DNA of 64,000 nucleotides from Paenibacillus sp. BK033 (GCF_004345425.1 NZ_SLVP01000001.1:1426001-1490000); one strand, 5' to 3'; counted from the first letter of the stretch, positions 7,914 to 17,368 are shown. Translations and numbers: made by a program. Notes: generated by a model from the letters alone, not told the origin.

Positions 7914-9179
7914 ATGAGCAGCATTCGTGAATACATTAGAGACCTTCGCATAATAGACGGCCACGAGCATTTGGCGACGCAGGTACTCAGAGAGAAGGAT
8001 AAGACGGATCTATTCGGACTGATGCATTATTTGGATTCGGACATGATCACATCCGGGATGCCCCGCGGCATACTGGCGAAACGGAACGGCTTAGGTGACG
8101 AGCAAAAAGCAGCGCTGTTCATGAAGTATTGGGAGAGAGTGAAAAACACGACTTACGCCAGAGTGTTCCGTACCGCAATGGAGGATTTGTACGGCATGCG
8201 CGACTGGAGCGAGAGAGGGCTGCTCGAGTTAAACGAGAAGGTGCTCGCCGCAACGCTCGACAAGGAATGGTACGGCAAGGTCATGACGGAGAAATCCAAA
8301 ATCGACCTTGCGTTTACGCTGATTTATACGACGGACGTCAATTTCGATATGTTCCGACCGATTATGTTCATGGATTTTACCTATAAGCTGCGAACGCAGA
8401 AAGATATCCTGGCCGTCGAACGGGCTTCCGAGCAGCAAGTCAATACGCTCCAGCACTATTTGACCGCCGTGGATGCTTTATTAAATAAATATGTCAAAGA
8501 GGGCATGGTCGCAACCAAGCTCGGTCACGCCTACTGGCGGACGCTCGCCTGCGAGAAGCCGACGTTCCACGAAGCGGAGCTGGTATTCAACCGGCTGATG
8601 GCCAGCTCGCTGGACGAAGGACTGTCCCAAGCGGAGACAAGACCGCTGCAGGATTATCTCATTCATTTCGTTATCCAGCGTTCGACGGCCTACAACCTGC
8701 CGGTTCAAATTCATACCGGGCATCATGAGACTAGCGTATCCGGAAATGGCAATATCATTACGAATTCGAAAGTATCTTCGCTGCTTCCGCTCTTATTGGA
8801 ATATTCGAATACAAAGTTTGTTCTGCTGCATTGCGGCTTCCCGTACGAGCAGGAATATTTGACCATCGCCAAAAACTTCGCGAACGTATACGCGGACTTT
8901 ACGTGGATGTATATTATTTCCCCGACGGCGGCAAAGCATATTCTTCATCAGATGATCGAGATGGTGCCGCAAACGAAAATTCAAGGCTTCGGAGGGGATT
9001 ACAACTTTATCGAAGGAACTTACGCGCATTTGAAGCTCGCCAAAAAAATCGTCGGCGACGTGCTTGTGGAGAAGGTGGAGAACGGCGCGCTGGACGAGGA
9101 CGAGGCGATCGGCTTCGCGAAGGCGATCTTCCGGAATAATCTGATCGACATTTACGGCCTGGACGAAAAGCCGGTATAA
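7914..9179 (+). CDS. Amidohydrolase-superfamily metal-dependent hydrolase
   Basis: The 421-residue protein has amidohydrolase (TIM-barrel) motifs in order: metal-binding H17-x-H19 in IIDGHEHL, a third His in VQIHTGHHETS (about residue 265), a fourth in VLLHCGFPYEQEY (about 305), and the catalytic Asp in GFGGDYNFIEG (about 362). It is cytoplasmic with no signal peptide. It best resembles the PF04909-type hydrolases, whose members act on lactones, amides or as decarboxylases and often appear in sugar-acid operons; hydrolysis of a sugar lactone is plausible here but is inference. GGAGCAGG precedes the ATG. Confidence 0.8.
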   Translation: MSSIREYIRDLRIIDGHEHLATQVLREKDKTDLFGLMHYLDSDMITSGMPRGILAKRNGLGDEQKAALFMKYWERVKNTTYARVFRTAMEDLYGMRDWSERGLLELNEKVLAATLDKEWYGKVMTEKSKIDLAFTLIYTTDVNFDMFRPIMFMDFTYKLRTQKDILAVERASEQQVNTLQHYLTAVDALLNKYVKEGMVATKLGHAYWRTLACEKPTFHEAELVFNRLMASSLDEGLSQAETRPLQDYLIHFVIQRSTAYNLPVQIHTGHHETSVSGNGNIITNSKVSSLLPLLLEYSNTKFVLLHCGFPYEQEYLTIAKNFANVYADFTWMYIISPTAAKHILHQMIEMVPQTKIQGFGGDYNFIEGTYAHLKLAKKIVGDVLVEKVENGALDEDEAIGFAKAIFRNNLIDIYGLDEKPV

Positions 9180-9204
9180 GCATGCGCGAAGCGAGGAGGA
9201 ATGG

Positions 9205-11253
9205 ATGATGAAACCGGAATGGTCGATAGCGCGGAACGAGGAGGGCTGCGAAATCCGGCTGCACCCGCCCGGCAAGGGAGGCAGCCTGTCCAGTCTGCAA
9301 TTCGCCGATCTGATGCGGGCGGAGAGCGTTGACGGGATCACGGAAACGGTTGCGATCGCCGCCGCCGAAGCCTCTGGAAGTGTCCTTCGTGCTTCCGGCA
9401 AGTCGGCGAGGTTCGAAGCGGAAGCAAGCTGGACGTACGTTCACGATGAATGCCCCTATTACGATGTAATGGTCGAGCTCTCCTATACGGGTGAACGGGC
9501 AGGGGCTTGGAATTTGCAGATCGGAGCGGATCTGATCGGGGATGGGAGACCGGATTGGATGATCCCCGGCGCGTTTTACAAGGAAAACCGATTCGAGAGC
9601 AATCTCCGCCAATATCCCCGTTACGACTTTAACGGGGGAGACGCCTCTCATATGGTGTCGGACTATTGGGCGTTCCGCGCCGACCGGGCGGCATTGCCGG
9701 CGATATTCGCCTGGAACGATCACATGTGCGGCGCGCTTTGCACGGACGAAATGTCCGCCGTCGGTTTGAACGGTCTCGGCTTCCGCGGCAATGCCGACGG
9801 CACGCGAATCTGGCTCAATTTTCCCTACCGGGAAGAGCCTGTTACGTTTGTCGGAAGCGCGGTTCCGAGCCCGGCCGACTTATCGGTCTATTCGTTCCAG
9901 CCGGGTGAACAGGTAACGCTTCATTTTAAAGCTTATGCGTCAAGCTCGGATCCCCATGCTTATAACCCGTTCGTCCGGCAAATGTATAAGCTCCATCAAA
10001 ACGAGCATGCGCTTAATCCTTGGATGGGGCTTGAAGAAGCAGCCGATTTGACCGCTCACGGGCTTTATACTTGGCACTATAGCAAGGAGCATCAAATCTT
10101 GTACGAGACGGCGGCATTCGACCGCGAGTTCAACAACAACGTGAAGGGCATGGGCGACCGCCCTCATATGCATGTCGGTTGGGTCAGCGGAGCTCCGTAT
10201 GCCTACAGCCTGTTGACCTACGGCGTGAAGAGCGGAAACAAGGAATATATCGATGCCGGGGCTGCCGTTATCGACAAAATTGCGTCGGGCCTCGCCCCGT
10301 GCGGAACGTTTTGGGCTTCCTGGATCGTCGATAAGGGCTGGACATCCGGTTGGAATCCCCGCAAGGATTGGCTGCAGGCGCGCACGATTGCCGAAGCGAC
10401 GCTGTTCATGGTCAGGGCGTTGAAGTTCGAGAAGGAACGCGGGATGTCCAGACCCGAATGGGAGACGGCTGCGTTGTCCAATTTGCGTTTTGCGGCAAAC
10501 GGTCAGCGGAAGGACGGGAATTTCGGTTCCTATTACAACAGCGACAGCGGCGTGGTCGAAGAATGGGACGGCGCAGGCGGCATGCTGTGGATTGCGGCGC
10601 TGCTCGAAGGCGCGGACCTGCTCTCGGAGCCCGCCTTTGCGGAAGCCGCGGTCCGGGCAGGCGGTTACTATGAAAAGTTTATTCGGAACGAGTATATATA
10701 CGGAGCGCCGGAGGACGTGCATTTGACGCCTACGAGCGAGGATGCTTACAACGCGGTTGCCGCTTACGTCGCGCTGTACGAATTTGACCGGAACGGGGAG
10801 TGGCTGCGGCTTGCCGCAAGCGCGGCCGATTGGATGATGACGTTCCGCTGGACGTACAACCTTGAATTTCCGCGATTCTCGCTTCTCAAGCAATATGATT
10901 ACCGTTCGCGGGGCGCGGATCAAGCCTCTGCCTCGAATCAGCATCTGCACAATTACGGCTTGTTCTGCGTGCCGGAAATGCTGCGGTTATGGAGCTACAC
11001 GGGCGATAGATATTACTTAGACCGGACACGGGATCATATTTCCTGCTTCCTCCAGTTTATCGCGCGGGAGGACGGCGATTTCAACGCCTACAAAGGCATG
11101 GTGACGGAGCGCTTCTACAACACGAACTGCTTCCAGCCAAAAGGGATGATGCTGACGCTGTCCCATTCCTGGTGTATCGGGTTGATTTTGTACGCCTCCC
11201 AGGAAGCGCTGGCGTACTCGGATGAGCTGGATTTACAGGGCCTTAAGCGATAA
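9205..11253 (+). CDS. Uncharacterised 682-aa protein, probable beta domain plus alpha/alpha-toroid
   Basis: I cannot assign a family with confidence. Residues about 1-230 look beta-rich with many aromatic residues, and residues about 260-660 look like helical pairs rich in Trp, Tyr and Gly (WEWDGAGGMLWIAALL-like, TSEDAYNAVAAYVALYEFD, NQHLHNYGLFCVPEMLRLW), as in alpha/alpha-toroid glycosidases, lyases and epimerases. There is no signal peptide, so it is probably cytoplasmic. GAGGAGG precedes two consecutive ATGs (9205 and 9208); either could be used. Its place between an amidohydrolase and a sugar kinase suggests an enzyme acting on the imported glycoside, but the reaction is unknown. Confidence 0.75.
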   Translation: MMKPEWSIARNEEGCEIRLHPPGKGGSLSSLQFADLMRAESVDGITETVAIAAAEASGSVLRASGKSARFEAEASWTYVHDECPYYDVMVELSYTGERAGAWNLQIGADLIGDGRPDWMIPGAFYKENRFESNLRQYPRYDFNGGDASHMVSDYWAFRADRAALPAIFAWNDHMCGALCTDEMSAVGLNGLGFRGNADGTRIWLNFPYREEPVTFVGSAVPSPADLSVYSFQPGEQVTLHFKAYASSSDPHAYNPFVRQMYKLHQNEHALNPWMGLEEAADLTAHGLYTWHYSKEHQILYETAAFDREFNNNVKGMGDRPHMHVGWVSGAPYAYSLLTYGVKSGNKEYIDAGAAVIDKIASGLAPCGTFWASWIVDKGWTSGWNPRKDWLQARTIAEATLFMVRALKFEKERGMSRPEWETAALSNLRFAANGQRKDGNFGSYYNSDSGVVEEWDGAGGMLWIAALLEGADLLSEPAFAEAAVRAGGYYEKFIRNEYIYGAPEDVHLTPTSEDAYNAVAAYVALYEFDRNGEWLRLAASAADWMMTFRWTYNLEFPRFSLLKQYDYRSRGADQASASNQHLHNYGLFCVPEMLRLWSYTGDRYYLDRTRDHISCFLQFIAREDGDFNAYKGMVTERFYNTNCFQPKGMMLTLSHSWCIGLILYASQEALAYSDELDLQGLKR

Positions 11254-11266
11254 GGGAGATGAGAAC

Positions 11267-12652
11267 ATGCACGTAGCGGGCATTGATATCGGCACAAGTT
11301 CGATTTGCTGCGTCGTGGTAGATACGCAATCCGGCGAGCAGGTTGCCGCGGTCGGAAAGCTGAATGATTCGGGTCTTGCTTCCGCAAACGAATGGGAGCG
11401 GGCGCAAGACCCCGAAAGGATTGCCGCGATCGTTCAAGAACTGATTGGCGAGCTTGGAGGTCACTGGGACGTTGTTGCCGCTGTCGGCATCTCCTGCCAA
11501 ATGCACGGCGTGCTGTACGTTGACGGAAACGGCGATGCCGCCAGTCCGCTCTATACGTGGCAGGACCGCCGGGGGGACTGCCAATTTGACGATGCAGCTA
11601 CTTATTCCGGTTATATGCGGAGCCGAACGGGTTATCCGCTTGCTTCTGGCTATGGCCTCGTGACGCATTTCTATAACGCGCGTTGCGGTCTCGTGCCGCA
11701 AGCTGCCGTTTATCTGTGCACGATTGGCGATTATATCGCGATGCGGCTTTGCGGCTCCAGTATTCCGATGATGGATGCTTCAAATGCGGCAAGCCTTGGC
11801 CTGTTTGACCTGGAGGCAAGGCAGTTCGACATTGACCGGATCAGGGAGCTTGGGCTGGATCCCGGCATATTGCCGCCTGTTGCCGTGGCGGATGATCCGG
11901 CCGGGAGGACGGCGGATGGCAAGCTCGTCGCTTGCGCCATCGGCGACAATCAGGCAAGTTTTCTCGGAAGCGTTCCTTCACTGGCCGAAGCGATGCTTGT
12001 CAACATCGGTACCGGAGCGCAGGTGTCGGTATTCTCGGAGTCGCCGGACGCAAGGCCGGGCATCGAGGTCCGGCCGTTCCCGGGAAGCGGCTATTTGCTC
12101 GCTGGCGCTTCGCTTGGCGGAGGAAAATCTTATGCGCTGCTGGCGTCATTGTTTCGCGACGTCTTGTCAGCGTTTGGGGAGGCGCCAGCCGCCACGTCTT
12201 CCATGTACGAGCGCATGAACGAAATGGCCGAGGAAGCGCTTCGGGAAGGCGGTACGCGGCTCCGGGTATCGGCTTCGTTTTTCGGAACGCGAGAAAACCC
12301 GGCCGCTGCGGGCTCGATCTCCGGCATCGATGAGAGCAGCCTTACGGCAAAGCAGCTTGTTCTCGGCGTGCTGAGCGGCGTGGCCGACGAGCTGCTCGGG
12401 TTCGCGGCATCGTTCCCGGGCCGTTTGCGAAGCCGGATATCGGCCATTGCCGCCTCGGGCAACGGCATCCGCAAAAACCGCGTCATGCAGCAGCTGCTTC
12501 GGGAGAAGCTGGGGTATCCGCTCCGCTTGTCCCGGGCGGAAGAGGAAGCGGCATTTGGAGCCGCTCTATATGCCGGCGTTCAGGCTGGCCTATTCCCAAG
12601 CTGCGAAGCGGCCATTTCCCATTGTCAAAGGAGCGAAGCTTATGACGGCTAA
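11267..12652 (+). CDS. FGGY-family carbohydrate kinase (first of two)
   Basis: The 461-residue cytoplasmic kinase starts with the phosphate-binding strand GIDIGTSSICCVVVDT and has the FGGY features DNQASFLGSVPS and VNIGTGAQVSVF (about 225-255) and the C-terminal adenosine segment AIAASGNGIRKNRVMQQLL (about 392-410). Family members phosphorylate sugars or polyols such as xylulose, gluconate, ribulose or sedoheptulose. At 461 residues it is slightly shorter than xylulokinase. ATG 11267 is chosen since GGGAG lies 8 bases upstream and the fold begins at residue 4; the frame is open from 11222 inside the previous gene. It overlaps the next gene by 11 bases, so translation is coupled. Confidence 0.9.
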   Translation: MHVAGIDIGTSSICCVVVDTQSGEQVAAVGKLNDSGLASANEWERAQDPERIAAIVQELIGELGGHWDVVAAVGISCQMHGVLYVDGNGDAASPLYTWQDRRGDCQFDDAATYSGYMRSRTGYPLASGYGLVTHFYNARCGLVPQAAVYLCTIGDYIAMRLCGSSIPMMDASNAASLGLFDLEARQFDIDRIRELGLDPGILPPVAVADDPAGRTADGKLVACAIGDNQASFLGSVPSLAEAMLVNIGTGAQVSVFSESPDARPGIEVRPFPGSGYLLAGASLGGGKSYALLASLFRDVLSAFGEAPAATSSMYERMNEMAEEALREGGTRLRVSASFFGTRENPAAAGSISGIDESSLTAKQLVLGVLSGVADELLGFAASFPGRLRSRISAIAASGNGIRKNRVMQQLLREKLGYPLRLSRAEEEAAFGAALYAGVQAGLFPSCEAAISHCQRSEAYDG

Positions 12653-13313
12653 AATCGCAATTATTCATACGACACCTGTCACAATCGATCCTTTAAAAGC
12701 GCTGGCCGCGGAACTTATTCCGGGCTGTACCGTCGTCAACCTCGTCGATGATTCGATTCTCCCCGAGCTCGGCGAAAACGGCGGGAATGTGAGCGCGATC
12801 GTGGACCGCTGGAGGCAGTATGCCGCCATTGCGGAGAGTTTGGGAGCTGGCTGCATCTTGAATGCTTGTTCCTCTATCGGGGAAATACCGGCGCTCGTGC
12901 AGCCGCATATCTCGGTTCCGATCGTGCGGATCGACCAGGCGATGGCGGAATACGCTGTCCGGAACGCATCGGTCATCGGCGTGGCGGCAACGCTCGCGAC
13001 GACGCTGCGGCCGACGGAACGGCTGCTTATGCAGACGGCCGAAGCGGAAGGGCGGGAAATCCGCCTCGTGCCGGCGCTGGCGTCCGCCGCTTACGGCAAG
13101 CTGCTCGCCGGCGACAAGGAAGGACATGACATGGAGCTGGCTGCCGCGCTGCGGGAGCTCGCTTCGAAGACCGATATCGTCGTGCTTGCGCAGGCCTCGA
13201 TGGCGAGGGTACTGGAGCAATTCGGAGACGAAGAGAAAAAGCAATTCATTAGCAGCCCGCGGCTCGGCATGAAGAAGGTAGCCGCCGTGCTGTCCGACCT
13301 AAAGGAGACATGA
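12642..13313 (+). CDS. Aspartate/glutamate racemase-like protein lacking the second cysteine
   Basis: The 223-residue protein has the Asp/Glu/hydantoin racemase fold signs: N-terminal KIAIIHTTPVTI, a conserved Cys at residue 76 in LNACSSIGEIP, and the second half beginning near VIGVAATLATTL. Two-base racemases of this superfamily use a second Cys in the matching place of the C-terminal half; here LAQASM (about 182-187) has Ala instead. It is therefore unlikely to be an ordinary racemase and may be an isomerase, decarboxylase or binding protein working on an acid sugar. AAAGGAG sits 8 bases before ATG 12642, which overlaps the kinase end by 11 bases. The function is inferred only from fold and operon. 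Confidence 0.75.
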   Translation: MTAKIAIIHTTPVTIDPLKALAAELIPGCTVVNLVDDSILPELGENGGNVSAIVDRWRQYAAIAESLGAGCILNACSSIGEIPALVQPHISVPIVRIDQAMAEYAVRNASVIGVAATLATTLRPTERLLMQTAEAEGREIRLVPALASAAYGKLLAGDKEGHDMELAAALRELASKTDIVVLAQASMARVLEQFGDEEKKQFISSPRLGMKKVAAVLSDLKET

Positions 13314-13316
13314 CAA

Positions 13317-14237
13317 ATGACGAATGGTATACGCAGCGGAAATGTAATGACGTTAAAGAAAGCGCTGGAGATCGCGGAAGCGAATCATTTCGCGATCGGC
13401 TCGTTCTCGCCGAGATATACGCCTATGATCAAGGCGGTGCTTCAGGCGGGGCAGCAGGCTTTGTCCCCGCTTATCGTTCAAATCTCCCATAAAGAGCTGG
13501 TTCGCTACGGGATTACGCCCGGCGAATTCGCGGAGGAGTTTTACCGCCGGATCAAGGATGACGGAATAACGGTGCCGGCCGTGCTCCACCTAGACCATAC
13601 GAAAGAATTGGGAACGATCCGGGAAGCGGTCGAAGCCGGATTCACTTCGGTTATGATAGACGCCTCCGAGAAGCCGTTCGCGGAGAACGCCGCGATCAGC
13701 AAGGAAGTTGCGGAATACGCGCACGCGATGGGCGTGTCCGTGGAGGCCGAGCTCGGCATGATCGGCACGACCGACTTCGTCGAGACGGACACGGACGAAG
13801 AGCTGTTCACGGATCCGCAAGAAGCGGCCGAATTCGTTAGGCTGACGGGCGTTGACGCGCTGGCCGTGTCATGCGGCACCGCGCATGGCGTCTACAACGT
13901 CCGCAAGCCGAGAATCGATTACGACCGGCTGTCGGCGATCCGTGCTTTAACGCCGGTCCATTTGGTGCTGCACGGCGGCTCGGGCGTCCCCGCGGATATG
14001 ATGCGTCGGGCGTTCCAGCTGCCGGGGGGCGGCGTGAGCAAGGTGAATATCGCGACCGATCTCGAGCTGGCGCTGCTGGAATCGCTCGGCCGCGAGGAGC
14101 GCATGACCAATGAGGAGTGCAAGGCGCTTGACGCCGATCGTCTGCGGACGGGACGCCAAGCGGTTACGGATACGGTAATCGGGAAGATGAATACGTTTTT
14201 GCTCAGCGCCGGCAAGGCGTCGAGCTTTCATAACTAA
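13317..14237 (+). CDS. Class II ketose-bisphosphate aldolase (FbaA/GatY/KbaY-like)
   Basis: The 306-residue protein is a zinc-dependent aldolase expected to cleave a ketose 1,6-bisphosphate to dihydroxyacetone phosphate and an aldehyde. Visible motifs are HLDHTKE (catalytic Asp and zinc His, about residues 93-99), SCGTAHGVY (zinc His, about 186-194), LHGGSGVP (zinc His and phosphate loop, about 220-227) and VNIATDLE (phosphate binding). AAAGGAG lies 8-9 bases before ATG 13317, 3 bases after the previous stop. A second possible start lies at 13347. Two FGGY kinases, a ROK kinase and a SIS isomerase in the same operon could supply its bisphosphate substrate. Confidence 0.9.
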   Translation: MTNGIRSGNVMTLKKALEIAEANHFAIGSFSPRYTPMIKAVLQAGQQALSPLIVQISHKELVRYGITPGEFAEEFYRRIKDDGITVPAVLHLDHTKELGTIREAVEAGFTSVMIDASEKPFAENAAISKEVAEYAHAMGVSVEAELGMIGTTDFVETDTDEELFTDPQEAAEFVRLTGVDALAVSCGTAHGVYNVRKPRIDYDRLSAIRALTPVHLVLHGGSGVPADMMRRAFQLPGGGVSKVNIATDLELALLESLGREERMTNEECKALDADRLRTGRQAVTDTVIGKMNTFLLSAGKASSFHN

Positions 14238-14262
14238 CAGCGCTACGAGGAGGGTTTAAAAC

Positions 14263-16695
14263 ATGAAGGATAAACAGCTCTACATGATTGGCAACGCGCA
14301 TTTGGATCCCGTTTGGCTCTGGCAGTGGCAGGAAGGCTTTCAGGAGACGAAAGCGACCTTCCGTTCCGCGCTTGACCGGATGAACGAATCGGAGGATTTT
14401 ATCTTTACGTCGAGCTCGGCGGCCATGTACGAATGGGTGGAAAATAACGACCCGGCGATGTTTGAAGAAATCAAGCAGCGCGTGAAGGAGGGCCGCTGGC
14501 ATATCGTCGGGGGCTGGTGGATTCAGCCGGACTGCAACATTCCAAGCGGCGAATCGTTTGTCCGCCAAGGCTTGTACGGTCAGCGCTACTTCAAGGAGAA
14601 GCTTGGCGTAACGGCTAAGGTCGGCTACAACGTGGACAGCTTCGGCCACAACTCGATGCTTCCTCAGATTCTGAAGAAAAGCGGCATGGACTATTACGTG
14701 ATGATGCGTCCGATGCCAAACGAGAAGGCGCTGCCTGGCCGGCTGTTCTGGTGGCAGTCCGACGACGGCTCCAAGGTGCTGACATTCCGGATCATGTACG
14801 AATATTTGTCCTGGGGCAAGGATTTGGAGAAGCACGTCCGCCGATGCCTCGGCGAGTTTAAGGAGCCTGTCAACGACCTGATGCTGTTCTACGGCGTGGG
14901 CAACCACGGCGGCGGACCAACGAAGGAGAATATCGAAAGCATCCGGAGGCTGAACGGCGAGCCGGATCTGCCAAAGCTGACCTTCGCGACGCCGGACAAC
15001 TATTTTCACGATATGGAGAACAAAGGTCTTGAATTCCCGGTCGTGCACGACGATCTTCAGCATCACGCAAGCGGCTGTTATGCGGCGCATTCCGGCGTGA
15101 AGCAGTGGAACCGCCAAGCCGAGAACAAGCTGGCTGCCGCGGAGAAATATTCGGCGCTCGCCTCCTGGATTACCGGACAGCCGTATCCGAAGGAATTCGA
15201 CCGCGCCTGGAAGAACGTCCTGTTCAACCAGTTCCATGATATCCTGGCAGGCACAAGCCTCGAGCCTGCGTATCAGGACGCCGCTTATTTGTACGGGGAA
15301 GCGATGGCTATCGCCGACCGTTCGCTGAACTATGCCGTCCAATCGATTTCTTGGAACATCGGCATCGAGCAGGATGTGCGGACAACGCCAATCGTCGTGT
15401 TCAACCCGCATGCTTGGCAAAGCCGCGTGAATGTGGAGCTTGAGATTGGCGGCATTAAACCAAACGCGGTGCTGCTGGACGATATGGGCAATGCCGTGCC
15501 GTTCCAGACCGTCAAGTCGCAGGCGGCGGCAAGAGGCCGGTTCCGCTTGAGCTTTATGGCCGATCTGCCGTCCATGGGCTATCGCGTGTATAAGCTGATG
15601 AAGGAGTCCGATTCGGCGAAGCCGGTTGGCGAACCGATCAAGGCGAGCGACCTTGTGCTCGAGAACGGACGGTTCCGGCTCGAATTCGATCCGGTCAGCG
15701 GCGGCATCAAAAGCTTGTACGACAAGAAGGCGGAGCATGAAGTGTTTAAGGGCGAAGGCGCACGGCCTGTCGTGATCGAGGACACGTCGGATACGTGGAG
15801 CCATGACGTCCTCCATTTCAACAAACAGGTTGGAAGCTTCCGGGCGAAGAAGGTGCACCGCATTGAGCACGGACCGGTCAAATCGGTTATCCGCGTCGTA
15901 AGCGAATACGGCAGCTCGAAGCTTGTTCAGGATTTCGCGATGTATCCGGACAAGGATCAGATTGACGTGCAGGTTACCGTCGATTGGCGGGAATCGTTCA
16001 AGATGCTGAAGCTGATGTTCCCGATGAACGTGGTATTCAGCAAGCATACGTACGAGATTCCATACGGCACGATCGAGCGGGAGCATAACGGTGAGGAAGA
16101 GCCGGGCCAAAGCTGGGTTGACTTTACGGGTCTTATTCCGGACAAAAATACCATTCACGGCATGAGCTTGATTAACGATGCGAAATACAGCTACAGCATT
16201 CACAACAAGGAGCTCGCCCTGACCGTGCTCCGCAGTCCGATCTACGCGCATCACGTTCCTTACGAGCCGGATCCGGACGGCGAGTACTCGTTTATCGACC
16301 AGGGGATTCAGCGTTTCCAATATACGTTATTGCCGCATGAAGGCTCATGGGAGGATGCGGGCACCGTCCGCTGCGCGGCGGAGATCAACTGCAAGCCTAC
16401 GGCTATTATCGAGTCGTTCCATGAAGGAAAGCTGCCGCAAACCGATTCCTACGCAACCGTGGACAAGGACAACATCGTCATCAGCGCGATTAAAAAGGCC
16501 GAGGATAATGACGACCTTATCATCCGCTGCTACGAGACCTCAAAGAAGGCGACAACGGCCGAAATCCGGCTGCCGAAATGGGACCGTGCGGTAACGGCTG
16601 CATTCAAGCCTTCGGAAATCAAGACGTTCCGGATTCCGAAAAAGGCGGATCAGCCGATCAAGGAAACCAATATGCTCGAATGGGATGAGGCTTAA
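14263..16695 (+). CDS. Glycoside hydrolase family 38 alpha-mannosidase
   Basis: The 810-residue enzyme opens with the GH38 zinc motif GNAHLDPVWLW (zinc ligands H13 and D15). The nucleophile is D125 in GYNVDSFGHN. Other family signs are the helical-bundle domain around VLFNQFHDILAGTS (about residue 325), where H and D are conserved, and beta-sandwich domains from about 370 to the end. It removes alpha-linked mannose from oligosaccharides or mannosylglycerate-like compounds. There is no signal peptide, so it works inside the cell on imported substrate. CGAGGAGGG precedes the ATG. A long open frame of 705 codons on the opposite strand here is a by-product of codon bias. Confidence 0.95.
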   Translation: MKDKQLYMIGNAHLDPVWLWQWQEGFQETKATFRSALDRMNESEDFIFTSSSAAMYEWVENNDPAMFEEIKQRVKEGRWHIVGGWWIQPDCNIPSGESFVRQGLYGQRYFKEKLGVTAKVGYNVDSFGHNSMLPQILKKSGMDYYVMMRPMPNEKALPGRLFWWQSDDGSKVLTFRIMYEYLSWGKDLEKHVRRCLGEFKEPVNDLMLFYGVGNHGGGPTKENIESIRRLNGEPDLPKLTFATPDNYFHDMENKGLEFPVVHDDLQHHASGCYAAHSGVKQWNRQAENKLAAAEKYSALASWITGQPYPKEFDRAWKNVLFNQFHDILAGTSLEPAYQDAAYLYGEAMAIADRSLNYAVQSISWNIGIEQDVRTTPIVVFNPHAWQSRVNVELEIGGIKPNAVLLDDMGNAVPFQTVKSQAAARGRFRLSFMADLPSMGYRVYKLMKESDSAKPVGEPIKASDLVLENGRFRLEFDPVSGGIKSLYDKKAEHEVFKGEGARPVVIEDTSDTWSHDVLHFNKQVGSFRAKKVHRIEHGPVKSVIRVVSEYGSSKLVQDFAMYPDKDQIDVQVTVDWRESFKMLKLMFPMNVVFSKHTYEIPYGTIEREHNGEEEPGQSWVDFTGLIPDKNTIHGMSLINDAKYSYSIHNKELALTVLRSPIYAHHVPYEPDPDGEYSFIDQGIQRFQYTLLPHEGSWEDAGTVRCAAEINCKPTAIIESFHEGKLPQTDSYATVDKDNIVISAIKKAEDNDDLIIRCYETSKKATTAEIRLPKWDRAVTAAFKPSEIKTFRIPKKADQPIKETNMLEWDEA

Positions 16696-16696
16696 C

Positions 16697-17368
16697 ATGA
16701 AAGCGAATCCGGAACAGGCATTGTGGGAGCGGCTTCGCGATACCGGCAAGTATATGCTGGACAACGGCCTGGCATGGGGCAACTCCGGCAATATAAGCGC
16801 GAGGGCAGGCAATGACAATTTCTTGATTACGGCTAGCGGCACGGATATGGGCGAGCTCACCGAAGGGGACTTTGCCCTCTGTCCGGTCTCGGGCCATATG
16901 GAGTCCCGCGAAGGCAGTCCGAAGCCGTCCAAGGAAGTGCCTATGCATCAGGCTGTGTACGAGCTTCGTCCGGACATCAACGCCGTGCTGCACGCCTCGC
17001 CGTTCTACGGCACCATGATAGCCTGCAGCGGCGAGCCGATCCCGGCGGATTGGTTCGTCGAAGCGATGTACTATCTGGAGCGGGTGGAAAGAGTGCCTTA
17101 TTATCATCCGGGCTCGCGCGAGCTCGGCGAAGCGGTAAGAGCGAAGGCGGGCGCGGCGAATATCCTGCTGCTGGAGAACCACGGCGTGCTCGTGTACGAC
17201 ACCAGCTTGCGCGAGGCGAGAATGGCTCTGCATACGCTCGAAACGGTATGCCGGATGATGGTGGAATCCCGGAGCTCGGGAACAAAGCTGCATTCGCTTC
17301 CGGCAAGGACGGTCGACGGTTTCCTGAATGATTCGGGCTACCGCTCGAGAAGGAAGTGGAGCAAATGA
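16697..17368 (+). CDS. Class II aldolase/adducin-family protein (possible acid-sugar phosphate decarboxylase)
   Basis: The 223-residue protein has the fuculose-1-phosphate aldolase fold: WGNSGNISARAG near residue 27, ITASGTDMGEL near 44, catalytic Glu E80 in SKEVPMHQAVY, His H99 in VLHASPFYG and H162 in LENHGVLVY. The usual zinc motif is H-x-H; the second His is Ser here (S101), so metal binding may differ. Its partner downstream is a DUF1537 kinase; known pairs of these two families (OtnC with OtnK) decarboxylate 3-oxo-tetronate 4-phosphate to dihydroxyacetone phosphate. That role is possible but unproven. GATGAGG lies before ATG 16697, one base after the mannosidase stop, and the 3' end overlaps the kinase. 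Confidence 0.82.
   Translation: MKANPEQALWERLRDTGKYMLDNGLAWGNSGNISARAGNDNFLITASGTDMGELTEGDFALCPVSGHMESREGSPKPSKEVPMHQAVYELRPDINAVLHASPFYGTMIACSGEPIPADWFVEAMYYLERVERVPYYHPGSRELGEAVRAKAGAANILLLENHGVLVYDTSLREARMALHTLETVCRMMVESRSSGTKLHSLPARTVDGFLNDSGYRSRRKWSK

Noticed and set aside
13609..13622. Possible extra LacI operator (TGGGAACGATCCGG) in the aldolase gene
   Set aside because: Only 11 of 14 positions match, and the palindrome is broken in the right half, unlike the perfect site at 18074.
14203..16320. A 705-codon open frame on the minus strand opposite the GH38 gene
   Set aside because: It mirrors the alpha-mannosidase, whose motifs are clear, has no ribosome binding site and encodes a low-complexity His/Arg/Val-rich sequence; it is a codon-bias shadow.
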